Assembly: GCF_004745805.1 (NCBI RefSeq)
Contig: NZ_SRLQ01000004.1
Coordinates: 186,001-250,000, forward strand
From: Mycolicibacterium sp. CH28
GTDB taxonomy: Bacteria > Actinomycetota > Actinomycetes > Mycobacteriales > Mycobacteriaceae
DNA: 64,000 bases
Reading direction: 5' to 3'
Numbering within the stretch: the first letter of the stretch is position 1; the number at the start of each line of letters is the position of its first letter. A program made the position numbers and the translations under genes. The notes beneath the pieces are model-generated. The model worked only from the letters and a program-made list of their open reading frames with translations, ran no database searches and was not told the origin of the DNA. Below, piece after piece: positions 45,891 through 55,609 of this stretch.

Positions 45891-46409
45891 CTAAATCGTC
45901 AAGCGCGCCAGCATGTCCCGCGCCTTCTCGGCACTCTGCGGATCACACAGGACGTCGTAGCGGCCGGCAACCAGCTGCATGGTCGAACTGAAATCCCTTG
46001 TGCCACGGGCCATCGCGTAGGGAACCGAAGACGTGATCAACCCGAAAATCACGCCGGCGACCACACCGGTGATCAGCGATGCCCACGGGTTGGGGCTGAA
46101 GAAGCCCAACACCAGGCCGATAAAGATGCCCAACCAGGCACCGGTGATGACACCGCCGCCGAGCACCTTGGGCCAGGACAGTCGGCCGGTGACCCGCTCG
46201 ACCTGCATCAGGTCGACGCCGACGATGGTCACCTGTTGCACCGGGAACTGCTCGTCGGACAGGTAGTCAACGGCCTTCTGGGCCTCTGCGTAGGTGGGGT
46301 AGGAACCGATCGGCCAACCCTTGGGCGGGGTCGGCAGACCGACCGGCCCGCGGCGGGCCGAGCCGGCTGCGCCGCCGGGGTTCTGGCCGGGAGGGAAGGG
46401 GCTGGTCAT
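45891..46409 (-). CDS. GSP17M-domain membrane protein (Rv1234-like)
   Basis: 172 residues. A Pro/Gly-rich start leads into a general-stress-protein-17M-like segment (GSYPTYAEAQKAVDYLSDEQFPVQQVTIVGVDL), then two membrane spans (VITGAWLGIFIGLVLGFF, ASLITGVVAGVIFGLI), and a short cytosolic end. ATG follows AGGAGA. It lies upstream of and parallel to lpqY, as Rv1234 does beside Rv1235, but a 183-bp gap suggests separate promoters. Function unknown. Confidence 0.8.
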   Translation of the reverse strand: MTSPFPPGQNPGGAAGSARRGPVGLPTPPKGWPIGSYPTYAEAQKAVDYLSDEQFPVQQVTIVGVDLMQVERVTGRLSWPKVLGGGVITGAWLGIFIGLVLGFFSPNPWASLITGVVAGVIFGLITSSVPYAMARGTRDFSSTMQLVAGRYDVLCDPQSAEKARDMLARLTI

Positions 46410-46560
46410 ATCTGCTCATTCTCCTGTCATGCACGTCGTTTGTCGCGTCGATCAGCCCGCTCAAGAGCGGCCTGATACCCGATCAACGCGGTACAGCAAG
46501 CAATGGTGCCGCACGACACGCTAGTGCCGCGCTACCTGCACATCCGCTAGGTTGAACAGC

Positions 46561-47184
46561 ATGACAGCTTCCGGCGGCGACTCCGGCGAAATGCCGCAGA
46601 ACGAGCGTGAGCAAGGTCCCTCCGAAGGCACTTACGAGGCCCCGCCCATCGAGCAGAACCCGGTTCCGGCCGGGGATGAGATCCCCTCGGGATACGAGCC
46701 CGCGCCGTCATCCCCACCGCCCTATCCGGGATACGAAGCACCCGACGGGTTCCCGCCGGGTGGCTATCCCCCGCCGAGCTATCCGCCGCCCGGTTACGCC
46801 CCGCAACCGGGCTACCCGCCGCAGATGCCCCCGCCGGGCTATCCCGCCGGGCCGGCACCCTACCCAGGCCCGCAATACGGTGGCGGCTATCCGCCGCCCC
46901 CGCCGCCCCCACAGCAGTACGGCGCAGCGCCCTACCCGGGCGGATACGGTTACCCCGCCCCCGATTCGGGGACCAACCCCATGGCCATCGCCTCGTTGGT
47001 GGCCTCGGTCATCGGAGTGCTGTGCGGTATCGGTTCGATCGTCGGCATCGTGCTCGGTGGTGTCGCCCTCAGCCAGATCAAGCAGACCCGGCAAGGTGGT
47101 TACGGACTGGCCATCGCCGGGATCGTGGTCGGTGTCGCAACCCTGATCATCGGCCTGATCTGGGCCATCTACGCCTGGAGCTGA
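46561..47184 (+). CDS. Pro/Tyr-rich DUF4190 membrane protein 1 (Rv1233c-like)
   Basis: 207 residues. The first ~140 are low-complexity with repeated PPPGYPPxPGY elements, and the C-terminal ~70 form a DUF4190 domain with two membrane spans (NPMAIASLVASVIGVLCGIGSIVGIVLGGVALSQIK and GYGLAIAGIVVGVATLIIGLIWAIYAW). ATG at 46561 has TAGGTT ending 7 nt upstream, consistent with leaderless transcription. Its partner gene follows after 4 bp and shares the architecture. Function unknown; the proline-rich arm may bind other proteins. Confidence 0.82.
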   Translation: MTASGGDSGEMPQNEREQGPSEGTYEAPPIEQNPVPAGDEIPSGYEPAPSSPPPYPGYEAPDGFPPGGYPPPSYPPPGYAPQPGYPPQMPPPGYPAGPAPYPGPQYGGGYPPPPPPPQQYGAAPYPGGYGYPAPDSGTNPMAIASLVASVIGVLCGIGSIVGIVLGGVALSQIKQTRQGGYGLAIAGIVVGVATLIIGLIWAIYAWS

Positions 47185-47188
47185 CACG

Positions 47189-47635
47189 ATGACGATTCCA
47201 CCTCCGCAGGAGGGCGCGCCACCGTCCGCCGATCCCTACGCCCCGGTCGAGTACCCGGCCAACTACCCGCCGCTGCCGCCGCCGGTGTATCCGCAGCCCT
47301 ACCCGACGGGTTACCCCTATCCGCCGGCGTATCCGGGCTACGTCGCCGACCCGTATGACCCGTACCGGCCTACGAAACCGCCAGGCACCAACGGCAAAGC
47401 CATCGCCGCGCTGGTGACTTCGCTGGCCGGCCTGCTGCTGTGCGGGCTGCCCTCGATCGTGGGCATCATCCTGGGGATCGTCGCGATGCGGGAGACCAAG
47501 CGCACCGGGCAGGACGGTTTCGGGCTCGCGGTCGCCGGGGTGGCTGTCGGCGCGGTGATCCTGGCTCTGGTGTTGCTCTACATCGCGTTCATCGCCGTCC
47601 TCTCGACGAGCAGCACGCCCTACGTCAACAACTAA
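47189..47635 (+). CDS. Pro/Tyr-rich DUF4190 membrane protein 2
   Basis: 148 residues with the same plan as its upstream neighbour: a Pro/Tyr-rich arm (YPANYPPLPPPVYPQPYP) and a two-span DUF4190 domain (AIAALVTSLAGLLLCGLPSIVGIILGIVAMRETKRTG, then FGLAVAGVAVGAVILALVLLYIAF). GGAG of the ribosome site lies inside the end of the preceding gene, so the two are translationally linked paralogues. Its stop overlaps that of the convergent lyase gene (CTAA at 47632-47635). Confidence 0.8.
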   Translation: MTIPPPQEGAPPSADPYAPVEYPANYPPLPPPVYPQPYPTGYPYPPAYPGYVADPYDPYRPTKPPGTNGKAIAALVTSLAGLLLCGLPSIVGIILGIVAMRETKRTGQDGFGLAVAGVAVGAVILALVLLYIAFIAVLSTSSTPYVNN

Positions 47636-48600
47636 GCCGGCGGCACGAACCGTTCGCCCTGGCGTGCCATCCCCGCGGCCCTGCCTTTACCGGCGATCAC
47701 CAACGCCATCTTGCGGCTAGCCTCGTCGATCATCTCGTCGCCGAGCATCACCGCCCCGCGGGCACCGCCGGCCCTCGACGTGTGCCACTCGTAGGCCTCC
47801 AGGATCAACTCGGCGTGGTCGTACTCCTGCTGGCGCGGGCTGAAGATCTCGTTGCCGGCCTCGATCTGATCGGGATGCAGCACCCACTTGCCGTCATAGC
47901 CCAGCGCCGCCGCGCGGCCGGCCACCCGCCGGAACGCCGGCACGTCACGCACCTTCAGGTACGGGCCGTCGATCGCGGCGATACCGTGCGCGCGGGCCGC
48001 GACCAGGATCGTCATCAGCACATGGTGATAGGCGTCGCCGACGTCGTACCCCTCGGGCTGCTCCCCAACCACCAGCGTGCGCATGTTGAGGCTGGCCATC
48101 AGGTCCGCCGGGCCAAGCACCAGCGCCTGGACCCGGGGCGCGCCGGCGATCGCGTCGATGTTGCGCAGTCCCTTGGCATCTTCGATCTGTGCATCGATCC
48201 CGATCTGCCCGACCGGCAACCCGTGAGTCAGCTCGAGCTGGGTCAGCAGCAGATCCAACGCATGAACGTGGCTCGCATCGGTCACCTTCGGCAACACGAT
48301 CACATCGAGGTGGCCGGTGGGTGCCGACGCGACCTCGGAGACGACATCGATCACATCGAGATGGGTCCACGGTGTGGTCCAGTCATTGACCCGCACACCG
48401 CGCAGCTGTCCCGCCCAGCCCGGGCCCGCCAACGCCGCGCCGACTTGTTTGCGCGCCTGCGCCTTGGCATCTGGGGCCACCGCGTCCTCGAGATCCAGAA
48501 ACACCTCGTCGGCGGGCAATCCCTTGGACTTTTCGATCATCTTCAGGCTGCTGCCGGGAACGGACAGACACGTTCGGCGGGGTCGGTAGGCGTTCTCCAC
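47632..48600 (-). CDS. CitE/malyl-CoA lyase-like HpcH/HpaI-family enzyme
   Basis: 322-residue TIM-barrel C-C lyase acting on CoA esters. It shows RRTCLSVPGSSLKMIEKS, the metal-site FLDLEDAVAPDAK, and IGIDAQIEDAKGLRNIDAI with the acidic metal ligands, plus WVLHPDQIEAGNEIF near the end. The length fits L-malyl-CoA/beta-methylmalyl-CoA lyases better than the 273-residue M. tuberculosis CitE. Substrate remains open (malyl-, citramalyl- or a related CoA ester). GTG at 48600 has AGGAG 7 nt upstream. Divergent from the MgtE-N protein, with only 24 bp between the starts. In M. tuberculosis it is not known at this place (between Rv1232c and Rv1233c). Confidence 0.82.
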   Translation of the reverse strand: MENAYRPRRTCLSVPGSSLKMIEKSKGLPADEVFLDLEDAVAPDAKAQARKQVGAALAGPGWAGQLRGVRVNDWTTPWTHLDVIDVVSEVASAPTGHLDVIVLPKVTDASHVHALDLLLTQLELTHGLPVGQIGIDAQIEDAKGLRNIDAIAGAPRVQALVLGPADLMASLNMRTLVVGEQPEGYDVGDAYHHVLMTILVAARAHGIAAIDGPYLKVRDVPAFRRVAGRAAALGYDGKWVLHPDQIEAGNEIFSPRQQEYDHAELILEAYEWHTSRAGGARGAVMLGDEMIDEASRKMALVIAGKGRAAGMARQGERFVPPA

Positions 48601-48624
48601 ATCTACACTCCTACCCTTTCAGTC

Positions 48625-49932
48625 ATGGCGTCGGTGAACAGGGTGTATGCGGCGCGGTTGGCGGGGTTGGTCGTGCTCGGGCCGGACGGCGAGTCCCTGG
48701 GTCGGGTGCGCGATGTGGTGATCAGCATGAGCATCGTGCGGCAACAACCGCGGGTCCTGGGTCTCGTCGTCGAATTGCTCACGCGCCGAAGAATTTTCGT
48801 CCCGATACTGCGCGTCACCGCGATCGAGCCCAACGCTGTGACACTCAACACCGGGAATGTGTCGCTGCGCCGGTTCGCACAGCGCCCAGGCGAAGTCCTG
48901 GTGCTGGGTCAGGTACTCGATACCCGGGTCCGGGTCAGCGACCCGGAATTACCCCAGATGGCCGGCGTCGACGTGGTGGTGATCGACCTCGGCATCGAAC
49001 AGAGCCGCACCAGGGACTGGCTGGTGACCCGGGTGGCGGTACGCAGCCAGCGCCGGCTCGGCCGGCGCTCGACCGTGCAGGTCGTCGAATGGCAGAACGT
49101 GCAGGGCCTCACCCCGTCTGCGCTGGCGATGCCCGACCAGGGAGTGGCCCAGCTGCTGCACCAGTTCGAGGATCAGCGTCCGATCGCGGTGGCCGACGCC
49201 CTGCGCGATCTGCCCGCCAAGCGCCGCACCGAGGTGATCAAGGCCCTCGACGACGAGCGGCTGGCCGACGTCCTGCAGGAGCTGCCCGAGGACGAACAGT
49301 CGGTACTGCTGATGCAGCTGGACACCGCCAGGGCCGCCGACGTGTTGGAAGCGATGGATCCCGACGACGCGGCCGACTTGCTCGGCGTGCTCAACCCCAC
49401 CGAGGCGGAGGTGCTGCTGCGCCGGATGGACCCGGAGGACTCCGAACCGGTCCGGCGCCTGCTCAGCCACTCCCCCGACACCGCGGGTGGTCTGATGACC
49501 TCCGAGCCCGTGGTGGTCGCACCGGATACCACCGTCGCCGAAGCGCTGGCCCGGGTGCGCGATCCCGACCTGACGCCAGCGCTGGCCTCGCTGGTGTTCG
49601 TCGTGCGACCGCCGACGGCCACCCCGACGGGCCGGTACCTGGGCTGTGTTCATCTGCAGGCGCTACTGCGCGAGCCGCCGGCAAGCCTGGTCAGCGGCAT
49701 GCTCGACACCGGCCTTCCGCACCTGACGCCGGGCACCTCGCTGGGCGCACTGACCCGGTACTTCGCCGCCTACAATCTGGTCTGCGGTCCGGTGGTCGAC
49801 GAAGAGAACCATTTGCTCGGTGCGGTGTCGGTCGACGACGTGCTCGATCATCTGCTTCCCGACGACTGGCGCGAGGACTTCGAGGAACCGCAGCCGTCCG
49901 ACCAGGCGACCAGCGCAGAGGGGACGAGATGA
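48625..49932 (+). CDS. MgtE N-terminal/CBS-domain protein (Rv1232c-like)
   Basis: 435 residues, the same length as Rv1232c. PRC-barrel-like N-terminal half (LAGLVVLGPDGESLGRVRDVVI; VAVRSQRRLGRRSTVQVVEW), then an MgtE intracellular N domain (ALRDLPAKRRTEVIKALDDERLADVLQELPEDEQ, repeated helices) and a CBS pair (MTSEPVVVAPDTTVAEALARVRD; CGPVVDEENHLLGAVSVDDVLDHLLP). It lacks the MgtE membrane channel, so it is probably a cytosolic magnesium- or nucleotide-sensing regulator. ATG at 48625 has TACCCT ending 7 nt before it (leaderless type). Coupled by ATGA to the DUF1003 gene. Confidence 0.87.
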   Translation: MASVNRVYAARLAGLVVLGPDGESLGRVRDVVISMSIVRQQPRVLGLVVELLTRRRIFVPILRVTAIEPNAVTLNTGNVSLRRFAQRPGEVLVLGQVLDTRVRVSDPELPQMAGVDVVVIDLGIEQSRTRDWLVTRVAVRSQRRLGRRSTVQVVEWQNVQGLTPSALAMPDQGVAQLLHQFEDQRPIAVADALRDLPAKRRTEVIKALDDERLADVLQELPEDEQSVLLMQLDTARAADVLEAMDPDDAADLLGVLNPTEAEVLLRRMDPEDSEPVRRLLSHSPDTAGGLMTSEPVVVAPDTTVAEALARVRDPDLTPALASLVFVVRPPTATPTGRYLGCVHLQALLREPPASLVSGMLDTGLPHLTPGTSLGALTRYFAAYNLVCGPVVDEENHLLGAVSVDDVLDHLLPDDWREDFEEPQPSDQATSAEGTR

Positions 49933-50447
49933 GCGATCTGTCCACACCGCGCACCCCGAGCCGGCTCTCGGTCAACTTCGACCCCGAGGCGATCGGCCGG
50001 TTCAGCGAGTCGATCGCGCGTTTCCTGGGCACCGGGCGCTACCTGTTGTGGCAGACGATCATCGTCATCGTCTGGATCGCCCTGAACCTGTTCGCCGTCC
50101 GCTGGCAATGGGACCCCTACCCGTTCATCCTGCTCAACCTGGCGTTCTCCACCCAGGCGGCCTATGCGGCGCCGCTGATTCTGTTGGCCCAGAACCGGCA
50201 GGAGAACCGTGACAAGGTCTCCCTCGACGAAGACCGACGCCGCGCTCAGCAAACCAAGGCCGACACCGAGTTCCTCGCCCGCGAACTGGCGTCGCTGCGA
50301 CTGGCGGTCGGCGAAGTGGCCACCCGCGACTACCTGCGCCGCGAACTCGAGGAGATCCGCGAGCTGCTGGAGTCGCTGCAACCGGCGCCGGTGGCCGGCA
50401 ACAAGTCGGAATCCACCGATCGGCGGTCGAAGAAAGCCGGGGCGTGA
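49929..50447 (+). CDS. DUF1003 membrane protein (Rv1231c-like)
   Basis: 172 residues. Two membrane spans (LWQTIIVIVWIALNLFAV; YPFILLNLAFSTQAAYAAPLILLAQNRQ) carry the DUF1003 signature, followed by a charged coiled-coil (DRRRAQQTKADTEFLARELASLRLAVGE ... RRELEEIRELLESL). ATG overlaps the stop of the MgtE-N/CBS gene, so the soluble sensor and the membrane protein are produced together and may act as one system. Confidence 0.87.
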   Translation: MSDLSTPRTPSRLSVNFDPEAIGRFSESIARFLGTGRYLLWQTIIVIVWIALNLFAVRWQWDPYPFILLNLAFSTQAAYAAPLILLAQNRQENRDKVSLDEDRRRAQQTKADTEFLARELASLRLAVGEVATRDYLRRELEEIRELLESLQPAPVAGNKSESTDRRSKKAGA

Positions 50448-50538
50448 CCAAGGTGACCAATGGATACCACTGGGGTCACGAAGCTATGTATGGTGACTTG
50501 ATTCACAGCGCAGGGCTTGATCTCGTGAGGACGGACAA

Positions 50539-51747
50539 GTGGGAATAGGGAACCGCGTCGGCCAGATGGTGCGGACTCCTGCATTCGGAATCGTCGTCCT
50601 CACACCGATCGTGCTCGCGGGTGCGGTGGGGGCAACGCCGGACCTTCCCGGAGCTCCGGTCGTCGGCACCGAAGTCACCCCGCTTGCCGCTGTTTCCTCC
50701 ACACAAGGCGATTCCTCGGGCGTCTCCGTCGTCGCCCTGGCCAAGCTGCCGACCAACTTCCACGTCGCCGCGGCGACGGTGTCGGCCCCGCCACCGGCGA
50801 TCGTGGTCAGCTCACCCGGCTCGCTGCGGATCCCGGCTATTCCGTTGGCGGCATACCGCAATGCCGAGCAGGCCATGGCCGTCGCCGCGCCGGGGTGCGG
50901 GTTGAGCTGGAATCTGCTGGCCGGCATCGGCCGCATCGAGTCGATGCACGCCAACGGCGGCGCGACGGACGCGCGCGGCACCGCGATCAACCCGATCTAC
51001 GGCCCCGCTCTGGACGGCACCCTGCCCGGCAACGAGGTGATCGTCCAAACCGTGCAGACCGGACGCCCTGTCTACGCCCGGGCGATGGGACCCATGCAGT
51101 TCCTGCCCGGCACCTGGTCGCGCTACGCCGCAGACGGCGACGGCGACGGCAAGGCCGACCCGCAGAACGTCTACGACGCGGCACTGGCCGCGGCCCGCTA
51201 CCTGTGCAGCGGTGGGTTGAACCTGCGCAACCAGTCCCAGGTGCTCACTGCGATCCTGCGGTACAACAACTCGATGGCCTACGCCCAGAACGTGCTGGGC
51301 TGGGCTGCCGCGTACGCCACCGGCGTCGCGCCGGTCGACCTGCCGCCGATCGTCGGTCCCGCGCCGGCCATCGGCGACATCCACCTGGAAAGCCCGGAAG
51401 GGCTCGGACCTGGCCTGCCGATGAACGCGATCGGATTGCCGTCCACTGATCCGTTGGCACAGCTCAGACTGGGCAACAGTGAGACGGCCGGACAGCTCGC
51501 GCTCGGTCCGCTGCCGGGGCCCGTCGGCGCGCTGCCGCAAGCACCCTGCCAGGTGATCTGCCTCGGCTCACAAGCCCCGCCGCCGGTGGCCACCGAGCCC
51601 GCCGACGCCGCTCCCAATGCAGTCCCGCAGCCGTGGCAGCCACCATGGCTGCAGCCTGCGCCGGCCCCCGCGAGCGAGCCGGCGCCCGAAGCGCCCGCCG
51701 CACCGCTGCCCGCAGTGCACGGCGCGCTGCCCGGCCCGACCGGCTGA
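50539..51747 (+). CDS. Secreted lytic murein transglycosylase (Rv1230c-like)
   Basis: 402-residue peptidoglycan-cleaving enzyme of the MltB-like SLT fold. An N-terminal hydrophobic segment (FGIVVLTPIVLAGAVG) acts as signal or anchor. The domain at about 120-265 contains the catalytic Glu in AGIGRIESMHANGG, AMGPMQFLPGTWSRYAADGDGDGKADPQNVYDAALAAARYLC and RYNNSMAYAQNVLGW. The C-terminal ~100 residues are Pro/Ala-rich, probably a cell-wall linker. GTG at 50539 follows GGACAAG. Role in cell-wall remodelling inferred from family. Confidence 0.85.
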   Translation: MGIGNRVGQMVRTPAFGIVVLTPIVLAGAVGATPDLPGAPVVGTEVTPLAAVSSTQGDSSGVSVVALAKLPTNFHVAAATVSAPPPAIVVSSPGSLRIPAIPLAAYRNAEQAMAVAAPGCGLSWNLLAGIGRIESMHANGGATDARGTAINPIYGPALDGTLPGNEVIVQTVQTGRPVYARAMGPMQFLPGTWSRYAADGDGDGKADPQNVYDAALAAARYLCSGGLNLRNQSQVLTAILRYNNSMAYAQNVLGWAAAYATGVAPVDLPPIVGPAPAIGDIHLESPEGLGPGLPMNAIGLPSTDPLAQLRLGNSETAGQLALGPLPGPVGALPQAPCQVICLGSQAPPPVATEPADAAPNAVPQPWQPPWLQPAPAPASEPAPEAPAAPLPAVHGALPGPTG

Positions 51748-51809
51748 CCGTCACCCCAGAGTGACGCTCGGCGACGACCGTCATGCCGCGGCACCTAGAC
51801 TCAGCGGTG

Positions 51810-52955
51810 ATGTCTGAACACAACAACGAGCTTGCGGGCCAGGTACGCGCGGCCCTAGCCAAGGTGATCGATCCCGAGCTGCGCCGACCGATCACCGAGC
51901 TCAACATGGTCAAGAGCATCGCCGTCGGCGACGGCGGCGCGATCCATGTCGAGATCTATCTGACGACCGCCGCTTGCCCCAAGAAGACCGAGATCACCGA
52001 GCGGGTCACCGCGGCCGTCGCCGACGTCCCCGGCACCGGCGCCGTCAGCGTCGCCCTCGACGTGATGAACGACGAGCAGCGCACCGAACTACGCAAGCAG
52101 CTGCGCGGCGACGCCGCCGAGCCGGTGATTCCGTTCGCCCAGCCCGGCTCGCTGACCCGGGTGTACGCCGTGGCCTCCGGCAAGGGCGGGGTCGGCAAGT
52201 CCAGCATCACCGTCAACCTGGCCGCCGCGTTGGCGGCCCGTGGTCTGTCCGTCGGGGTGCTCGACGCCGACATCTACGGCCACTCGGTGCCGCGCATGAT
52301 GGGGACCGACGAACGGCCCACCCAAGTCGAGTCGATGATCCTGCCGCCGATCGCCCACGACGTGAAGGTCATCTCGATCGCTCAGTTCACCCAGGGCAAT
52401 GCGCCCGTGGTGTGGCGCGGACCGATGCTGCACCGGGCGCTGCAGCAATTCCTGGCCGACGTCTACTGGGGCGATCTGGACGTGCTGCTGCTGGACCTTC
52501 CGCCGGGCACCGGTGACGTGGCCATCTCGGTGGCCCAGCTGGTCCCCGGCGCCGAGATCCTGGTTGTGACCACACCGCAGCTCGCCGCAGCCGAGGTGGC
52601 CGAGCGCGCCGGCGCGATCGCGCTGCAAACCCGCCAACGCATCGTCGGCGTCGTCGAGAACATGTCCGGACTGCTGATGCCCGACGGCACCACGATGCAG
52701 ATCTTCGGCGAGGGCGGCGGCCGGCAGGTCGCCGAGCGACTCACCCGAGCGATCGGCGCCGACGTGCCACTGCTGGGTCAGGTTCCGCTGGATCCGGCGC
52801 TGGTTTCGGCCGGCGACTCGGGGGTTCCGCTGGTGCTCTCGGCGCCCGACTCCGCGGCGGGCAAGGAATTGCGCAGCATCGCCGACAAGCTCGCCTCCCG
52901 GCGACGTGGGCTGGCCGGGATGTCACTGGGCTTGGACACCACCCGGCACCTGTGA
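51810..52955 (+). CDS. mrp: Mrp/ApbC iron-sulfur cluster carrier ATPase
   Basis: 381-residue P-loop ATPase that carries and transfers Fe-S clusters. The N-terminal MIP18/DUF59 domain (IDPELRRPITELNMVKSI, with Cys in TTAACPKKTEI) precedes the Mrp ATPase core with the deviant Walker A ASGKGGVGKSS (about residue 120), LDADIYGHSVPRMMG, LLLDLPPGTGD and VENMSG. The usual CxxC is not obvious in the C-terminal part, so cluster ligands may differ. ATG at 51810 (MSEHNNEL) and the adjoining GTG at 51807 are possible starts; TAGACT ends 5 nt before the GTG. Orthologue of Rv1229c. Confidence 0.92.
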   Translation: MSEHNNELAGQVRAALAKVIDPELRRPITELNMVKSIAVGDGGAIHVEIYLTTAACPKKTEITERVTAAVADVPGTGAVSVALDVMNDEQRTELRKQLRGDAAEPVIPFAQPGSLTRVYAVASGKGGVGKSSITVNLAAALAARGLSVGVLDADIYGHSVPRMMGTDERPTQVESMILPPIAHDVKVISIAQFTQGNAPVVWRGPMLHRALQQFLADVYWGDLDVLLLDLPPGTGDVAISVAQLVPGAEILVVTTPQLAAAEVAERAGAIALQTRQRIVGVVENMSGLLMPDGTTMQIFGEGGGRQVAERLTRAIGADVPLLGQVPLDPALVSAGDSGVPLVLSAPDSAAGKELRSIADKLASRRRGLAGMSLGLDTTRHL

Positions 52956-52963
52956 TGTACCGC

Positions 52964-53018
52964 AGCGATTTCGGCGCGCTAACCGTCGCTACGCGAACGA
53001 AAGCGCGCCGAAATCGCT
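52964..53018. terminator. 17-bp perfect hairpin between convergent mrp and tatB
   Basis: AGCGATTTCGGCGCGCT (52964-52980) and its exact reverse complement (53002-53018) flank a 21-nt loop that contains its own small TCGC/GCGA stem. It starts 8 bp after the mrp stop and its right arm ends within the tatB stop codon (53017-53019), so it can terminate both transcripts. It is the strongest hairpin seen in the window. Confidence 0.8.
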
Positions 53019-53445
53019 AGGTCGCGTCCGAATCGAACGGCGGTGGCGTACCGGGCGGCAACGGCTCCGACACCGGCTTCGGGGCCGGGGGCTGCGGTTG
53101 GGCCTGGGCCTGCGGTTGGGGTCCCCCGGCACTCTGCGGCTTGTCCGGCGATTCGAAAGCACCGGTGAGCCAGGAGTCGTCGCCGTCGAGCAGATGTTTG
53201 GTCAGCGCTGCCCGCGGCGTCATCCCGCGCAGCTTCTGCAACTCGCTCAGCGGCTGGCGCAGGTCGTCGAATTCCGGTCCCAGATCGTCACGGAGCTGGC
53301 TGGTGGCCCCGCTGATGTAGTCCCGCGCCTGCCGCAGCGTGCTGGACGTCCAGCGGATGGCACCCGGCAGCCGTTCCGGGCCGAGGATCACCAACCCGAC
53401 GACGACCAGCAGGAGCATCTCGCCCCATCCGACGTTGGCGAACAT
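53017..53445 (-). CDS. tatB: Twin-arginine translocase subunit TatB
   Basis: 142-residue membrane protein that recognises twin-arginine signal peptides with TatC. The N-terminal span and Tat signature read [32 protein letters not shown], the GPERLP hinge leading to an amphipathic helix, then an acidic middle and a Pro/Gln-rich tail. Located directly after htrA (4 bp gap), as in M. tuberculosis (Rv1223-Rv1224), so expressed with the SigE stress cluster. Confidence 0.93.
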   Translation of the reverse strand: MFANVGWGEMLLLVVVGLVILGPERLPGAIRWTSSTLRQARDYISGATSQLRDDLGPEFDDLRQPLSELQKLRGMTPRAALTKHLLDGDDSWLTGAFESPDKPQSAGGPQPQAQAQPQPPAPKPVSEPLPPGTPPPFDSDAT

Positions 53446-53449
53446 CGCG

Positions 53450-54955
<1,506 letters not shown>

Positions 54956-55025
54956 CTATCCAAGCGCTCAGTTCAGAGCGCGCACTACGGGACGGAGCAC
55001 GGCGCTGCTGGAGTTCACATCCACC

Positions 55026-55460
55026 CTACCGGCGCTTACGCCGGGCACGGTCCGTGCCGTCAGCTAACTGGTCGGCGAGTCCGGGCTCAATGTCGCCGCC
55101 GGTGGGGCTCCGGTGCTGCGGCGCCATCGGTTCGTTCGGAGTGGACTGCGGGATCTGCGACAACAACCCCAACAAACTACTCGGCATGCTGATCGGCAGT
55201 GAGTCGCGCAGCGCGGTCCGCGCCTGCGCCTGGCCCTCGACCTCGGCGGCGCACTGCGGACACAGCGACAAATGGTGCGCCGCTCGCAAGTAGGACTTCA
55301 TCCGCAGTTCGCCGTCGACATAAGCGGCGACGGCCTCGGTGGACAGGTGCTCGGTGGAGCCGAACTGGCGGGGCGCGCCGACCGGGGCTTCGCTCTGCGA
55401 GGCGAACTGGGCGGGGAGCCAGGAGAACGCTCGACGGAACACATGTCCACGATCGACCAT
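55026..55460 (-). CDS. rseA: Anti-sigma-E factor RseA
   Basis: 144-residue cytosolic zinc-binding anti-sigma factor holding SigE inactive. The ZAS motif appears as AAHHLSLCPQCAAE (His-x3-Cys-x2-Cys), preceded by the conserved GHVFRRAFSWLPAQFASQSEAPVGAPRQF and STEAVAAYVDGELR. ATG at 55460 has GAGGAG about 8 nt upstream; a longer reading to 55535 lacks homology. In M. tuberculosis RseA is removed by phosphorylation and ClpC1P2 proteolysis. A 149-bp gap separates it from sigE. Confidence 0.92.
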   Translation of the reverse strand: MVDRGHVFRRAFSWLPAQFASQSEAPVGAPRQFGSTEHLSTEAVAAYVDGELRMKSYLRAAHHLSLCPQCAAEVEGQAQARTALRDSLPISMPSSLLGLLSQIPQSTPNEPMAPQHRSPTGGDIEPGLADQLADGTDRARRKRR

Positions 55461-55609
55461 CACCGACTCCTCTCGGTCGCGCCAGAGTTTCCGCGCCGCT
55501 AGGTCGAATGTAGCGCGCGCAGCGCGCGACGACATGACATGGCGGCCAGATGGAGCCGCTACCCAGTCAGCTTGACGGCCACGGGCTTACGTCCCGCAGC
55601 GTTATCGAG

